Below, one piece after another: positions 1 to 8,168 of a stretch of DNA of 64,000 bases. Made by a program: the position numbers and the translations under genes. The notes under the pieces were generated by a model. That model was not told the DNA's origin. It searched no databases and worked only from the letters and a program-made list of their open reading frames with translations. The number at the start of each line of letters is the position of its first letter. The stretch's first letter is position 1. The DNA comes from Eubacteriales bacterium (lineage in GTDB: Bacteria; Bacillota; Clostridia; Lachnospirales; Lachnospiraceae), in assembly GCA_030539055.1 (NCBI GenBank), contig JAUNSV010000003.1:31346-95345 (forward strand), written 5' to 3'.

Positions 1-2
1 AA

Positions 3-98
3 CGTATTCCTGTAAAAAGATTGCCTATAAAAAATATCAAAATTGGAAATCAAATAATCAGGATGAACATTATGAATACTTATTCTTCGTTGAGATGA
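3..98 (+). CDS. 3' end of a CDS entering from upstream of the window
   Basis: An open frame enters at base 3 and ends in TGA at 96-98. Its last residues are NIMNTYSSLR. The stop overlaps the start of the following methyltransferase as ATGA, the usual sign of translational coupling. Only 31 codons are visible, so I cannot assign a function. The neighbour suggests another part of the restriction-modification locus, but that is inference from position only. Confidence 0.4.
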   Translation, partial: RIPVKRLPIKNIKIGNQIIRMNIMNTYSSLR

Positions 99-961
99 AG
101 GAAAAGAATAAAATAGTCTACGAATCTCCATTGAATTATATAGGCAGCAAGGCTAAGATTGTGACGGATATTAAGTCATTTATTCCAGCTGATGTTGATG
201 TTTTTTTTGATTTGTTTGGCGGTGGATTTAATGTTGGGGTTAATGCAAATGCAGATAAAATTACTTATAATGATATTAATCATTTTGTGAAGGAAATAGT
301 AGAAGCATTGGCAAAGTACGAGGTATATGATTTCCTTCTGTATAGCAAGAAGATAATCAAGCAGTATGGTCTTAAGGCCGCTGATGCAGAAGCATATAAT
401 AATGCAAGAGCATTTTATAATTCATTACCCACAGAAAAGAAGGATCCACGTTTTCTATTTACACTGATTATGTATGGTTATCAGCAACAAATACGTTTTA
501 ACGGAAAACACGAATTTAATAATCCTGTTGGTATGAGATGGCTGAATGATAAAGTACTTGAGAAAATGATAAGTTTTTCACGATATTGTAAAGAAAAACA
601 GTGTATTTTTATGAGTGAGAATTATCTGGAACTTGAAGATAAAATCTCTGCAAATGATTTTGTTTATCTTGATCCCCCATATCAATTGACTACAGGAGCT
701 TATAATGATGGAAAGAGAGGATTCGATGGCTGGAATGCAGAATTAGAAAACACTTTGTTTGAATTTGCCTATCGTCTGAATAAAAAGAATATTCCATTTA
801 TGCTGTCATATGTTGCTGAGCATAAAGGAGTAGTAAATAAGAATTTATTGAATTGGGTTAAAGAAAACAAATACCATATTATTGAATTAGGAGACATATT
901 AGGAATATCTGGGAGTCGCAGAAAGGAAGTGTTGGTGGTAAACTATGAAATTTCAAAATAA
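95..961 (+). CDS. Dam-family (D12 class) DNA adenine-N6 methyltransferase
   Basis: Modification enzyme that would transfer a methyl group from S-adenosylmethionine to adenine N6 in a short DNA site. The fold is visible as SPLNYIGSKAK near residue 11, the SAM-binding motif DLFGGGFNVG near residue 39, and the catalytic motif DPPY near residue 194. The motif order matches alpha-type Dam/DpnM enzymes, and 288 residues is a normal length. The ATG at 95 is chosen because it forms an ATGA overlap with the incoming frame; the same frame is open further upstream, so an earlier start beyond the window edge is not excluded. The 3' end overlaps the restriction nuclease gene by 17 bp, as expected for an R-M operon. 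The recognition site cannot be read from the sequence. Confidence 0.9.
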   Translation: MKEKNKIVYESPLNYIGSKAKIVTDIKSFIPADVDVFFDLFGGGFNVGVNANADKITYNDINHFVKEIVEALAKYEVYDFLLYSKKIIKQYGLKAADAEAYNNARAFYNSLPTEKKDPRFLFTLIMYGYQQQIRFNGKHEFNNPVGMRWLNDKVLEKMISFSRYCKEKQCIFMSENYLELEDKISANDFVYLDPPYQLTTGAYNDGKRGFDGWNAELENTLFEFAYRLNKKNIPFMLSYVAEHKGVVNKNLLNWVKENKYHIIELGDILGISGSRRKEVLVVNYEISK

Positions 962-2153
962 TCCGCATTTTATAATTAAGAGAAATTTGCAAAAGTCAAC
1001 TACTACAGGAATATACTTTAGTGATGCCGTTACTCCAGATGTCATGCAAGATATTTGCATTAAAGTTACAGGTCAAGGAAGATTTACATATGAGTATGTG
1101 GATAATGAATACTCAGATGACTTTTTAGAGAGTACTTATAACAAAGGAAGAATGGCCATTATGCAATACCGTGATATTGTATATTTCATTTCTTTTTCAG
1201 AACAAGAAATAGGTGGTAGAAATTCAAGCGTTCAAAGTGTTCCGACAGCGTTCAATTTGTATTATAGCAATTCATATCCAAACAAAAGACTGTTGTATTA
1301 CTTTTTAAATGTAAATGGAAATCCAGAGACAGATTATCATATTTTAATCTACCGCTTAATGCTTACAATTGGCTTCCAATTTATTAATGCAGATCAAGCA
1401 TTATCACATGCAATAAGCGGATTTTCGTCCATAGATGACATTGTAAATAGTCGTAAAATAAATGCAGGTAGAAACAAAAGCAATAATTCTACATATATTA
1501 CCAAAGATGGTGCAACTTAAATAGATATTTATGGAAAAACATATGGGGCAAGTAAATATGAGACAAGTATGATTTGCTATGCTCTTGCACTTTTGAAAAA
1601 AAGGGAAGAGAAAATTACTTTGTACGAGGTACTAGAAAAAGACCTAAAGGAACTTCCTGAGTCAAGCCTCAAGGTTATTTATTCTATGGGAACTATAAAG
1701 GTAGTACCTACAGATATGAGACTTGAAATTAAGGCATATAATGAAAATGACAGTTTGAGGTCACCAAGATATATATACAATTTGGGTAATAAATTCGGAA
1801 AGAAGAGATGTGCGTTGTGTGGCTGCGAAATACCTGAACTTGTTCAAGGAGCACACATTTGGCCTGTTGCAAATATTAAGAGAGAAGTGCGGATGTCTTT
1901 TGAAGACAAACTAAAGTGTGCGACTGACGGAGAAAATGGATTATGGCTTTGTGAGAATCATCATAAATTATTTGATACAAATATTATTACGCTTGATACT
2001 CATAATGGGAGTGTACTGTATCGCAACGATATTGACCGAAAAAATATAGATTTTCTACATAAAATAACACCACTTGAAATATTGCCCAGTGAAGTAATGA
2101 CAGACAAATTTGTAGAATATCTATGGCATAGAAATCAGGCAATAGGTTTTTGA
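945..2153 (+). pseudogene. Type II restriction endonuclease (HNH type) split by an in-frame TAA
   Basis: Two open stretches, 945-1520 and 1569-2153, share one frame and are separated only by TAA at 1518-1520. Reading through the stop gives a continuous protein of about 402 residues, with KDGAT before the stop and IDIYGKTYGASKYETSM after it; that block looks like one uninterrupted domain. The C-terminal part carries an HNH/zinc-type nuclease: CALCGCEIPE, then GAHIWP, then NGLWLCENHHKLFD. The ATG at 1569 lies inside the domain with no convincing ribosome site. The gene overlaps the Dam-type methylase, so it is most likely the cognate nuclease. A single substitution (for example CAA to TAA) would create the break. 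The truncated 191-residue N-terminal product lacks the nuclease motif, so restriction is probably lost. Confidence 0.8.
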
Positions 2154-2185
2154 CTATGTTCCCCAATGATATCATAAGATGCTCA

Positions 2186-2216
2186 TAGTGCATCGCACTT
2201 TGCGATACACTATTTT
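2186..2216 (+). terminator. Hairpin after the R-M genes, possible terminator
   Basis: TAGTG (2186-2190) pairs with CACTA (2208-2212) and ATCGCA (2192-2197) with TGCGAT (2201-2206), across one C/A mismatch and a CTT loop. Only four T residues follow, so termination may be weak. Confidence 0.5.
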
Positions 2217-2229
2217 ATGCAAAAATGTA

Positions 2230-2258
2230 TTGCTAATGTGCTGACAAATGCATATAAT
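2230..2258 (+). promoter_or_regulatory. Sigma-A-type promoter of the DinJ/RelE locus
   Basis: TTGCTA at 2230-2235 and TATAAT at 2253-2258 with a 17-bp spacer, about 30 bp before the AAAGGAG ribosome site and ATG of the antitoxin remnant. Confidence 0.65.
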
Positions 2259-2291
2259 ATTATTGAGAAGTTTTGAAAGGAGAGATGTATT

Positions 2292-2600
2292 ATGGCAACG
2301 AAATCAGCAAATTTGTATGCAAGAATAGAGCCGGATATCAAAGAATAGGCAGAGAATATTCTTTCTGCACTTGGAATTCCAGCTTCAAATGCTATTAATA
2401 TGTTTTATAAACAAATTATTTTACAAAAGGGAATTCCATTTGATGTGAAAATACCATCTGCAAAGCCTGTGAATATGAGCCAGTCATCTGTAGAGATGTT
2501 AAATGCAGAACTTGAGAAAGGATATGCGGATATTCAGGCTGGGCGTACTAAGTCTGCAAACCGAGTTTTTAATGATATTCGTAATGATTATAAAATATGA
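2292..2600 (+). pseudogene. dinJ: RelB/DinJ-family antitoxin with premature amber stop
   Basis: The ATG at 2292 has a good AAAGGAG site and starts MATKSANLYARIEPDIKE, the typical N-terminus of RelB/DinJ ribbon-helix-helix antitoxins. TAG at 2346-2348 then interrupts the frame where the family usually has Gln (KEQAE), so one C-to-T change explains it. The same frame continues for 84 codons: AENILSALGIPASNAINMFY, then a C-terminal toxin-binding tail ending RNDYKI. An internal ATG at 2400 could give a 66-residue fragment lacking the DNA-binding part. The end overlaps the toxin start by 4 bp, as in intact pairs. The intact protein would bind the toxin and repress the operon. Confidence 0.8.
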
Positions 2601-2890
2601 TTTTTGAAATTGAATTTTCAGAACAGGCTGAAAATGACTTGAGAAGTATCTATGAATATATTGCATTTGAATTGCAGTCACCCGAAAATGCAGCTGGACA
2701 GTTTGGCCGTCTGGAAACGGAGATTATGAAATTGAATCATATGCCGGAACGCTTTCGTGAGTATGAGTATGAACCGTGGCATAGCAGAGGACTGCGGTTG
2801 ATGCCAGTACAGACATACTGGCGGAAAAGGAGAAAGCAAAAAAAGCAAAAGCGTTTGAAAAATTTGTATCAGATACTACTAGAAAGTTAA
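2597..2890 (+). pseudogene. RelE/ParE-family toxin, 3' end replaced
   Basis: The first 71 codons are a normal RelE/ParE-superfamily toxin (FSEQAENDLRSIYEYIA, then PERFREYEYEPW, then GLRLMPV). Family members continue with a short beta-hairpin (DNY..FY, then an RIMYGGRD-like strand). Here that part is missing, and from about 2810 the frame runs into a Lys/Arg-rich tail, WRKRRKQKKQKRLKN. In another frame, 2812-2898 reads as a plausible foreign C-terminus (DILAEKEKAKKAKAFEKF, then stop), so a deletion or recombination has joined the toxin to the tail of a different gene. The catalytic C-terminal strand is absent, so the toxin should be inactive, in line with the broken antitoxin upstream. Confidence 0.75.
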
Positions 2891-2914
2891 AAGGCTAAGA
2901 AGAGGTGAAATCGG

Positions 2915-3796
2915 ATGGCAGTAAAAGGACAAACAATAACTCTTTTTCTTATGGATGAGGATGTAAGCGGTCGTATTAAATGCACTATCGCTGGGTGGAC
3001 TGGCGTTGTTTACAAAATACCTCGTAAGGATTTAGATAGCTGCAAAGACCGTTCTCACCTCAAACAGAGCGGTGTGTACTTTTTGTTTGGTAACAATGAC
3101 CAGACAGATGAAAAAGTTATCTATATTGGACAGGCTGGTGCAAGAAAAAATGGTGAAGGTCTTCTGAACCGCCTTCAAGAGCATAAAAGAAATCCAGAGA
3201 AAGATTACTGGACTGAGGCGGTAGCCATAACAACCACTGATGACACTTTTGGTGCCACAGAGATAAGCTACCTTGAGAATCGTTTCCGTAATCTTGCATT
3301 GGAAGCCAACCGTTACGTTGTAAAGAATGGAAATGACCCGTCACAGGGACATATTTCCGAAGAGAAGGAAAGCGAGCTGGAAAAATTCATTTCCTATGTG
3401 AAGGTAGTTCTCGGAACCTTGGGTTATAAGGCATTTGTTCCAGTGGATGAGAATAAGGAAAAACAGCAGAAGATAGAAGAGACAGGTGAGGAGGAACCAC
3501 TTCTGTTTCTGAAAACGACCAAGGCATCTGCCACCGGAAGAACTACCAGTGATGGATTTGTCGTTTTGAAAAACAGTTCATTGGCGTTAAATCCAACGAA
3601 GAGCTGTCCGAAACCAATCAAGGTGCTACGTGAGAAGTATGCAGATAGAGTTGATTCTAAGGGAATGCTGCTGGAAGATACACTTTTCAGCAGTCCTTCA
3701 GCGGCAGCAGGATTTGTTACATATGCAAGTGCCAATGGGCTGATTATGTGGACAAATGAGACTGGAAAAACTTTGAAGGATGTGGAGTCGGAATAA
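2915..3796 (+). CDS. GIY-YIG nuclease family protein with C-terminal DUF4357-like domain
   Basis: The N-terminal half has a GIY-YIG-type nuclease core: SGVYFLFG near residue 51, VIYIGQAG near 68, then an Arg/His-containing helix (LLNRLQEHKRNP) and E in YLENRF. The C-terminal third (ATGRTTSDGFVVLKNS onward to the end) resembles the DUF4357 module often attached to these proteins in accessory regions. The predicted role is DNA cleavage or DNA-damage handling in a mobile or defence setting; no partner gene reveals the substrate. ATG 2915 follows GAGGTG at a good distance. GC content and codon choice (CGT, CTG, GGC) are unlike the AT-rich core genes, suggesting transfer. It appears intact. Confidence 0.75.
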   Translation: MAVKGQTITLFLMDEDVSGRIKCTIAGWTGVVYKIPRKDLDSCKDRSHLKQSGVYFLFGNNDQTDEKVIYIGQAGARKNGEGLLNRLQEHKRNPEKDYWTEAVAITTTDDTFGATEISYLENRFRNLALEANRYVVKNGNDPSQGHISEEKESELEKFISYVKVVLGTLGYKAFVPVDENKEKQQKIEETGEEEPLLFLKTTKASATGRTTSDGFVVLKNSSLALNPTKSCPKPIKVLREKYADRVDSKGMLLEDTLFSSPSAAAGFVTYASANGLIMWTNETGKTLKDVESE

Positions 3797-3957
3797 AACG
3801 GAGACTGCAAAAATGAACTCTTGCAAAAAATGCAACAGTTCGCTGTGAGTAAAATTAGCCACAGGACAGATAATAGTATAATATAGAAAGCGTGCGCAGT
3901 GCGTTCGTTTTGAGTAAATAAGGCACTTCGCATTGCGGAGAGAGAGGAGGCTCTGAC

Positions 3958-5310
3958 ATGGCAGAAAGTCAAAATATAGAATGGAAAGAGTCGTGGCGTG
4001 ACGAATATCTGAAATGGATATGTGGCTTTGCCAACGCACAAGGCGGTAAGATATATATTGGAACACGGGATGACGGAACGGTCATTGGAGTGAAAAACTC
4101 CAAAAAATTGCTGGAAGACATTCCGAACAAAATTCAAAACAAGCTGGGCATTGTAGCGGATGTGAATTTGCTGAATGAGAATGGTCTTGATTACATTGAA
4201 ATTGTAGTTAATCCGTGGTCTTTCCCAGTGAATTATGATGGCGAGTATCATTATAGAAGTGGCAGCACAAAGCAGCTGCTGCGTGGAAATGCACTAACCA
4301 ATTTTCTGATGGCAAAGACTGGTTTGAAATGGGATGCAGCGACGATTTCTAATATCGGAATCTATGACTTGGACAAGGAGAGTTTCGACATTTTTAGAAG
4401 AGAAGCACTGCGAAGTGGTCGAATGACAAAGGAAGATTTGGATATTCCAAACGCAGAATTGTTAGAGAAACTGGACTTAGTGGTGGACGGCAATTTAAAG
4501 CGTGCTGGTGCATTATGCTTTTACCGGGAACCGGAAAAAGTTATCGGTGGTTGCTATGTGAAAATTGGAAAATTTGAAGGAAGCGAATTGCTGTATCAGG
4601 ATGAGATACACGGTTCTTTGCTTATCATGGCAGACCGAGTAATTGACTTGATTTATTTGAAGTACCTGAAAGCAGCGATTACTTACCATAAGGAAACACG
4701 AGTGGAAACTTATCCCTTTGCCCGTGATGCTGTTAGAGAGGCAGTTTTTAACGCATTGATTCATTGCAATTGGGCAGACAATGTTCCGGTGCAGATTCGT
4801 ATTGAGGATGATGCCATGTTTGTCAGCAACTGCAGTATGCTGCCGTTTGGATGGACAGCAGAGACGCTTTTGGGTTCTCATGCATCCAAGCCGTACAATC
4901 CAGATATTGCGCGGGTGTTCTATCGTGCCGGATATATTGAAAGCTGGGGACGTGGTATCCAGAAGATTCGAGATGCCTGCAAAAATCTGGGCAGCGAAGA
5001 CCCGGAGTACATCGTCCACGGCGAAGATATCATGGTGAAGTTCTCTGCGCTCCAAAGTGCCAAAGTACCAGATTCCAAAACACCAAACCGACATGATGGC
5101 GGTTTAGATGTCGGTTTGGGTGACGGTTTGGAAAAAGAAATCATAAGAATGGTTTCAGAAAATCCCAAACTAACGATGGCAGAGATTGCAGAGAAGCTGA
5201 ATGTTACGAAGCGTACTATTGAGCGTATAGTTAAAGGCTTGCGTGAAAAAGGTGTTATAGAACGCAAGGGCGGCAAGCGATACGGATATTGGGAAGTTCA
5301 TGAAGGTTGA
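3958..5310 (+). CDS. AlbA_2 (Schlafen-like) ATP-binding regulator with C-terminal winged helix
   Basis: Residues 1-130 form an AlbA_2/Schlafen-type domain (NIEWKESW, then FANAQGGKIYIGTRDDGTVIGV). The middle part contains a GHKL-like ATPase region (AVREAVFNALIHCNW, then AGYIESWGRGIQKIRDACK). The last 70 residues are a winged-helix/HTH (MAEIAEKLNVTKRTIERIVK). This architecture is common in proteins annotated as RecG-like or 'putative DNA-binding' regulators in genomic islands; its true target is unknown. The start ATG 3958 is preceded by GAGAGAGGAGG. Base composition is richer in GC than downstream core genes. It is probably monocistronic with a promoter in the 161-bp gap before it, where TATAAT occurs without a clear -35 box. 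Confidence 0.8.
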   Translation: MAESQNIEWKESWRDEYLKWICGFANAQGGKIYIGTRDDGTVIGVKNSKKLLEDIPNKIQNKLGIVADVNLLNENGLDYIEIVVNPWSFPVNYDGEYHYRSGSTKQLLRGNALTNFLMAKTGLKWDAATISNIGIYDLDKESFDIFRREALRSGRMTKEDLDIPNAELLEKLDLVVDGNLKRAGALCFYREPEKVIGGCYVKIGKFEGSELLYQDEIHGSLLIMADRVIDLIYLKYLKAAITYHKETRVETYPFARDAVREAVFNALIHCNWADNVPVQIRIEDDAMFVSNCSMLPFGWTAETLLGSHASKPYNPDIARVFYRAGYIESWGRGIQKIRDACKNLGSEDPEYIVHGEDIMVKFSALQSAKVPDSKTPNRHDGGLDVGLGDGLEKEIIRMVSENPKLTMAEIAEKLNVTKRTIERIVKGLREKGVIERKGGKRYGYWEVHEG

Positions 5311-5687
5311 GACGGTAATCTTCCGGGGTGAAGCAGTAAGCCTAATATTCGTAATCCCCACTCAACCCTTTTGAGTGGGTAAGGTCACAACAGGCGGTAT
5401 TATATAGGAAGCAGCGAGAATGTACTGTTCTCCCCTGTTTCCCAATATCGGCAGTGGATATGTTTCCGAGAGCGTAAAAATCAATAGATATGTTTCCGCA
5501 AACGGACAGGGCTAAAATGTGGAAGCCAGATAATCTGACATTCATCTGAAGCTCTCGTGCCATGTGGAGAGTGTGGTGTTGATGTCAAAGAGAGAAAAAT
5601 AGGGTTTATTAAAATAAATGAGAAATATACAGTAAAGGTTTGTTTTTAGAAATCAATGGAGAGAGACTCAGTATTTTTCATCAGATA
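5311..5687. other. Long non-coding stretch with hairpin and 12-bp direct repeats
   Basis: No supportable gene. It contains a 9-bp stem with 5-base loop at 5357-5379 (CCCACTCAA/TTGAGTGGG) not followed by a T-run, and two copies of GATATGTTTCCG at 5457-5468 and 5487-5498, exactly 30 bp apart. Composition is GC-richer than the core. It looks like debris or flank of a mobile element, but no transposase or inverted termini are visible. Confidence 0.5.
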
Positions 5688-5852
5688 TCAATTCAGTACA
5701 AAGTCTTGAAGTTACAACAGGAGCAGTACAAACAAGGACATAAAGTGAGAAGTCGAGATCAAAAAATGGCTGAAGAAAAGCGTATGTTTGAACTAAAACA
5801 ACAAAAGAAAAAAGAAATAATTAAGGGGGCAATATGTATCATCCGAGACTGA
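5688..5852 (+). pseudogene. C-terminal remnant of a YjdF-type (DUF2992) protein
   Basis: The frame reads LKLQQEQYKQGHKVRSRDQK followed by FELKQQKKKE, matching the Lys/Gln-rich C-terminal tail typical of YjdF/DUF2992 proteins, which usually end KKKEKHKG. The N-terminal domain (about 90 residues) is missing upstream, and the normal stop is lost so the frame runs 18 bp into the next gene. The nearest ATG (5640) has no ribosome site. I read it as a truncated relic. Confidence 0.65.
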
Positions 5853-6841
5853 AAGGGACTCATTATGAAATGGGGTTCCACTATGGAGAAATTCTTGCAA
5901 ACTCTGGTCAAAATTTCAATGAGTATATAAAATTGACAGCAGAAGAACTTGCTTTTGGAAAAGCCTCTTTTTCTATATATAAAAAGTTTATTCCCGAGAT
6001 TTTAGAGGAAGTGCGTGGACTTGCCGATGGAAGCAAAACGGACTTTGAAAAAATGGCACTGTGGTTATTTTCAATGTACGGTTTTGGCAATACGAAAGGC
6101 TGTACTTGTTTTTCTTTTCACGAGAGAGATTGTATTGTGCTATGTAGAAACAGTGATATGTTTCCCGAGATGAAGAAAACAAGTGAGAGTGCATTGTATA
6201 TGGCGAATGGGAAAAACATATTTCTTGGAAATTCTACTTCTTTTGTGCAAATGGAGGATGGAATAAACGAACACGGACTTGCAATTGGCATAAATTTTTT
6301 AATGACAAAAAAATATAAACCTGGAATCAACACGGGCTTTACCACCCGTGCGATTCTTGAAAATTGTAAAACAACCGATGAAGCAATTGATCTTATCCAA
6401 TCATTCCCTCTTTGTTCTACACAAAACTTTGTTCTCGCTGATAAGTTTGGAAAACTTGCTGTCGTTGAAGCATCACCCGAACGAACATCTGTTAGAAAAT
6501 CTAATGATTACGCAGTATCGGCAAATCATTTTATTGATGATTCAATGAAAAACGAACACAGTAATCCCGAAAAAAATTGGTATTACACGAAAGATAGATA
6601 TGAAACAGCGAAACAAGGGATGGAAAGAAGTGGAAAAACTTGCGAATATGCAAAAAGCCTTGCAAGCGGTAAATACGGTTTCATCTGTCAGTATGAAAAA
6701 AAGTTGAATTTCGATACACTTTGGTCATCCGTGTACGATATTTCAAACCTTACGGTTTGGAGAAGCGAAGGGAATCCATCAAAAGTGGCTTATAAAGAGG
6801 ATACTCGCTTAACTTGGGGAATTAAAAAAAGAAAAGTATAA
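5834..6841 (+). CDS. C45-family autoproteolytic acyltransferase/hydrolase
   Basis: Resembles the acyl-CoA:6-aminopenicillanate acyltransferase family (peptidase family C45, Ntn-hydrolase fold). These are made as precursors that cleave themselves before a catalytic Cys. The expected site is visible as TKGCTCFSF near residue 92, followed by the substrate-pocket strand ERDCIVLCRNSDMFPE and the later ENCKTTDEAIDLI and FVLADKFGKLAVVE blocks. At 335 residues it is full length for bacterial members. The substrate is unknown; related proteins hydrolyse or transfer small acyl or amide groups. The start ATG 5834 follows AAGGGGG. It has no partner genes and is flanked by the YjdF relic and a convergent RhuM gene. 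Codon use is intermediate between island and core. Confidence 0.8.
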   Translation: MYHPRLKGTHYEMGFHYGEILANSGQNFNEYIKLTAEELAFGKASFSIYKKFIPEILEEVRGLADGSKTDFEKMALWLFSMYGFGNTKGCTCFSFHERDCIVLCRNSDMFPEMKKTSESALYMANGKNIFLGNSTSFVQMEDGINEHGLAIGINFLMTKKYKPGINTGFTTRAILENCKTTDEAIDLIQSFPLCSTQNFVLADKFGKLAVVEASPERTSVRKSNDYAVSANHFIDDSMKNEHSNPEKNWYYTKDRYETAKQGMERSGKTCEYAKSLASGKYGFICQYEKKLNFDTLWSSVYDISNLTVWRSEGNPSKVAYKEDTRLTWGIKKRKV

Positions 6842-6873
6842 ATTGAAATATAAAATGTGTTGTGCCACTTTTA

Positions 6874-7932
6874 TTATCTTTCATTTTCTTCGTTATTTCT
6901 TGCCACTATTCTTTTTTTGGTTTTAATATTTGGAAGAGACATCTCTAGTTTATCAAAGTCACTGAAATAATGATTATCTTGTAACACTCTATATTTTTCA
7001 AATTCACTTTCTGCAAATGATTTGGCAATAGCTTGTGTAACTTTTCCTTTATTTGTTAGGATTTCTGCATCGTTGAATTGCAAAAACGCATCTAGTTTAT
7101 CTACCCAATCTTTCATTGTCATTGGGATATGTTTTCTAGCTTGTCTAGTTGCGTAGTCCAAGTACATTTCTACAATCTCATTTAATTCAGTCATTTCTTC
7201 TTTTTTTAAATAATTTTTTGCAATAGAAACATCTGTTTTTACAATCTTGCCATTAGGTGCATTTTTCCAGTTTGTTAAACCCATATGTTCTTTCTTATGA
7301 TTTGCTCTCTTTACTATCAGTTTAGCTGCAGTAGCTCCATGAACAGCAAAATTCATTTTATTTTGAACGCATGAAAAAAAGTTTTTTGTGATATCACTTT
7401 CTACATCGTAATCAGATGCAGTTGCATAAATATCAGTTATTTTTTGATAAAATCTTTGTTCGCTAGCTCTTATTTCCTGTATTTCAGAAATAAGATGCTC
7501 AAAATAGTCATCATCAAAAATCTGCCCGTTAATCAATCGATTTTTGTCCAAAATGTATCCTTGCTTTGTAAAAGTATCTAATACTCTTGTTGCCCATTGA
7601 CGAAATTGCGTTGCACGCTCCGAATTAATACGGTAACCTATTGCAATAATTGCAGGTAAAGCATAGAAGTTGGTTTGATATGTTTTTCCGTCATCTGCAG
7701 TATGTGCAAAATTTGCACATACTGTATTTTCATTTAATTCACCCTCTTGAAAGACATTTTTTAAATGCTTGGTGACAACCGTTCTATCGGTATCAAAAAG
7801 CTGGGCGATTCCTTTTTGAGTGAGCCAAACAGAATTATCTTGCACGCGTACTTCAATACCATCTTCTTTTGATTCAGAAGTAAATATCAAAAAATCAACT
7901 GTACTATTTCGAATTTGTATTTTATTTTTCAT
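6874..7932 (-). CDS. RhuM-family protein (virulence RhuM)
   Basis: Residues 20-130 carry the RhuM signature: VWLTQKGIAQLFDTDRTVV, an HTH-like segment, then LNENTVCANFAHTADDGKTY and a Bro-N-like core ending QFRQWATRVLDTFTKQGYIL. The family is widespread in mobile and defence islands. The biochemical role is not established; regulatory or toxin-like roles have been proposed. At 352 residues it is normal length. Upstream GGGAAAGG gives a ribosome site, and the ATG overlaps the stop of a short upstream frame as ATGA, implying it was once the second gene of an operon. It converges with the C45 gene. Confidence 0.85.
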   Translation of the reverse strand: MKNKIQIRNSTVDFLIFTSESKEDGIEVRVQDNSVWLTQKGIAQLFDTDRTVVTKHLKNVFQEGELNENTVCANFAHTADDGKTYQTNFYALPAIIAIGYRINSERATQFRQWATRVLDTFTKQGYILDKNRLINGQIFDDDYFEHLISEIQEIRASEQRFYQKITDIYATASDYDVESDITKNFFSCVQNKMNFAVHGATAAKLIVKRANHKKEHMGLTNWKNAPNGKIVKTDVSIAKNYLKKEEMTELNEIVEMYLDYATRQARKHIPMTMKDWVDKLDAFLQFNDAEILTNKGKVTQAIAKSFAESEFEKYRVLQDNHYFSDFDKLEMSLPNIKTKKRIVARNNEENER

Positions 7933-8105
7933 ATATCATATACCTTTCCCAATGCTTCATTAAACTCATTTTTAGTATACATAATCATTTTAATATTATG
8001 TTGTGATTCAACCTTATGTATTTTATTATAAAATATTTTATTAATAATTACAATATTTATAAAATTTTGTGCAATAGGATACACAAAATACACAAAAATA
8101 TCATT
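7929..8105 (-). pseudogene. 3' remnant of a gene formerly upstream of rhuM
   Basis: An open frame without a usable start reads from 8105 to a TGA at 7929-7931 and ends MYTKNEFNEALGKVYDI. The TGA overlaps the RhuM ATG as ATGA, a typical operon junction, and the last 30 residues look protein-like. Upstream of about 8105 the frame is closed (TAA), where the promoter of the divergent lipoprotein gene begins. I read this as the tail of a lost operon partner; the family is not recognised. Confidence 0.4.
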
Positions 8106-8133
8106 TTACTTTTATAAATAAAAATGATAAAAT
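8105..8133 (+). promoter_or_regulatory. Probable promoter of the lipoprotein gene
   Basis: TTTACT (8105-8110) and TAAAAT (8128-8133), 17-bp spacer, 36 bp before the lipoprotein ATG. Confidence 0.5.
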
Positions 8134-8168
8134 AACACATACTATGATATTTTAGGAGATGAAGCGAT

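Noticed and set aside
1518-2348. Stop-codon recoding to explain the TAA at 1518 and TAG at 2346
   Set aside because: Two different stops are used normally elsewhere in the window and both affected genes sit in a region full of other relics; nonsense mutation is simpler.
3424-4251. 275-codon open frame on the minus strand across the GIY-YIG and AlbA_2 genes
   Set aside because: It runs antisense to two genes with clear domain motifs, has no recognisable domain, and its composition is that of an antisense shadow.
5342-5563. 73-codon minus-strand frame starting MARELQMNVRLSG
   Set aside because: Looks oddly protein-like and might be conserved, but it has no ribosome site or domain and includes the repeats and the stem-loop, so I left it as non-coding.
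8079-8100. Short direct repeat ATACACAAA, considered as start of a CRISPR array
   Set aside because: Only two copies of 9 bp with no spacer; it is simple AT-rich duplication. No CRISPR array or cas gene is seen in the window.
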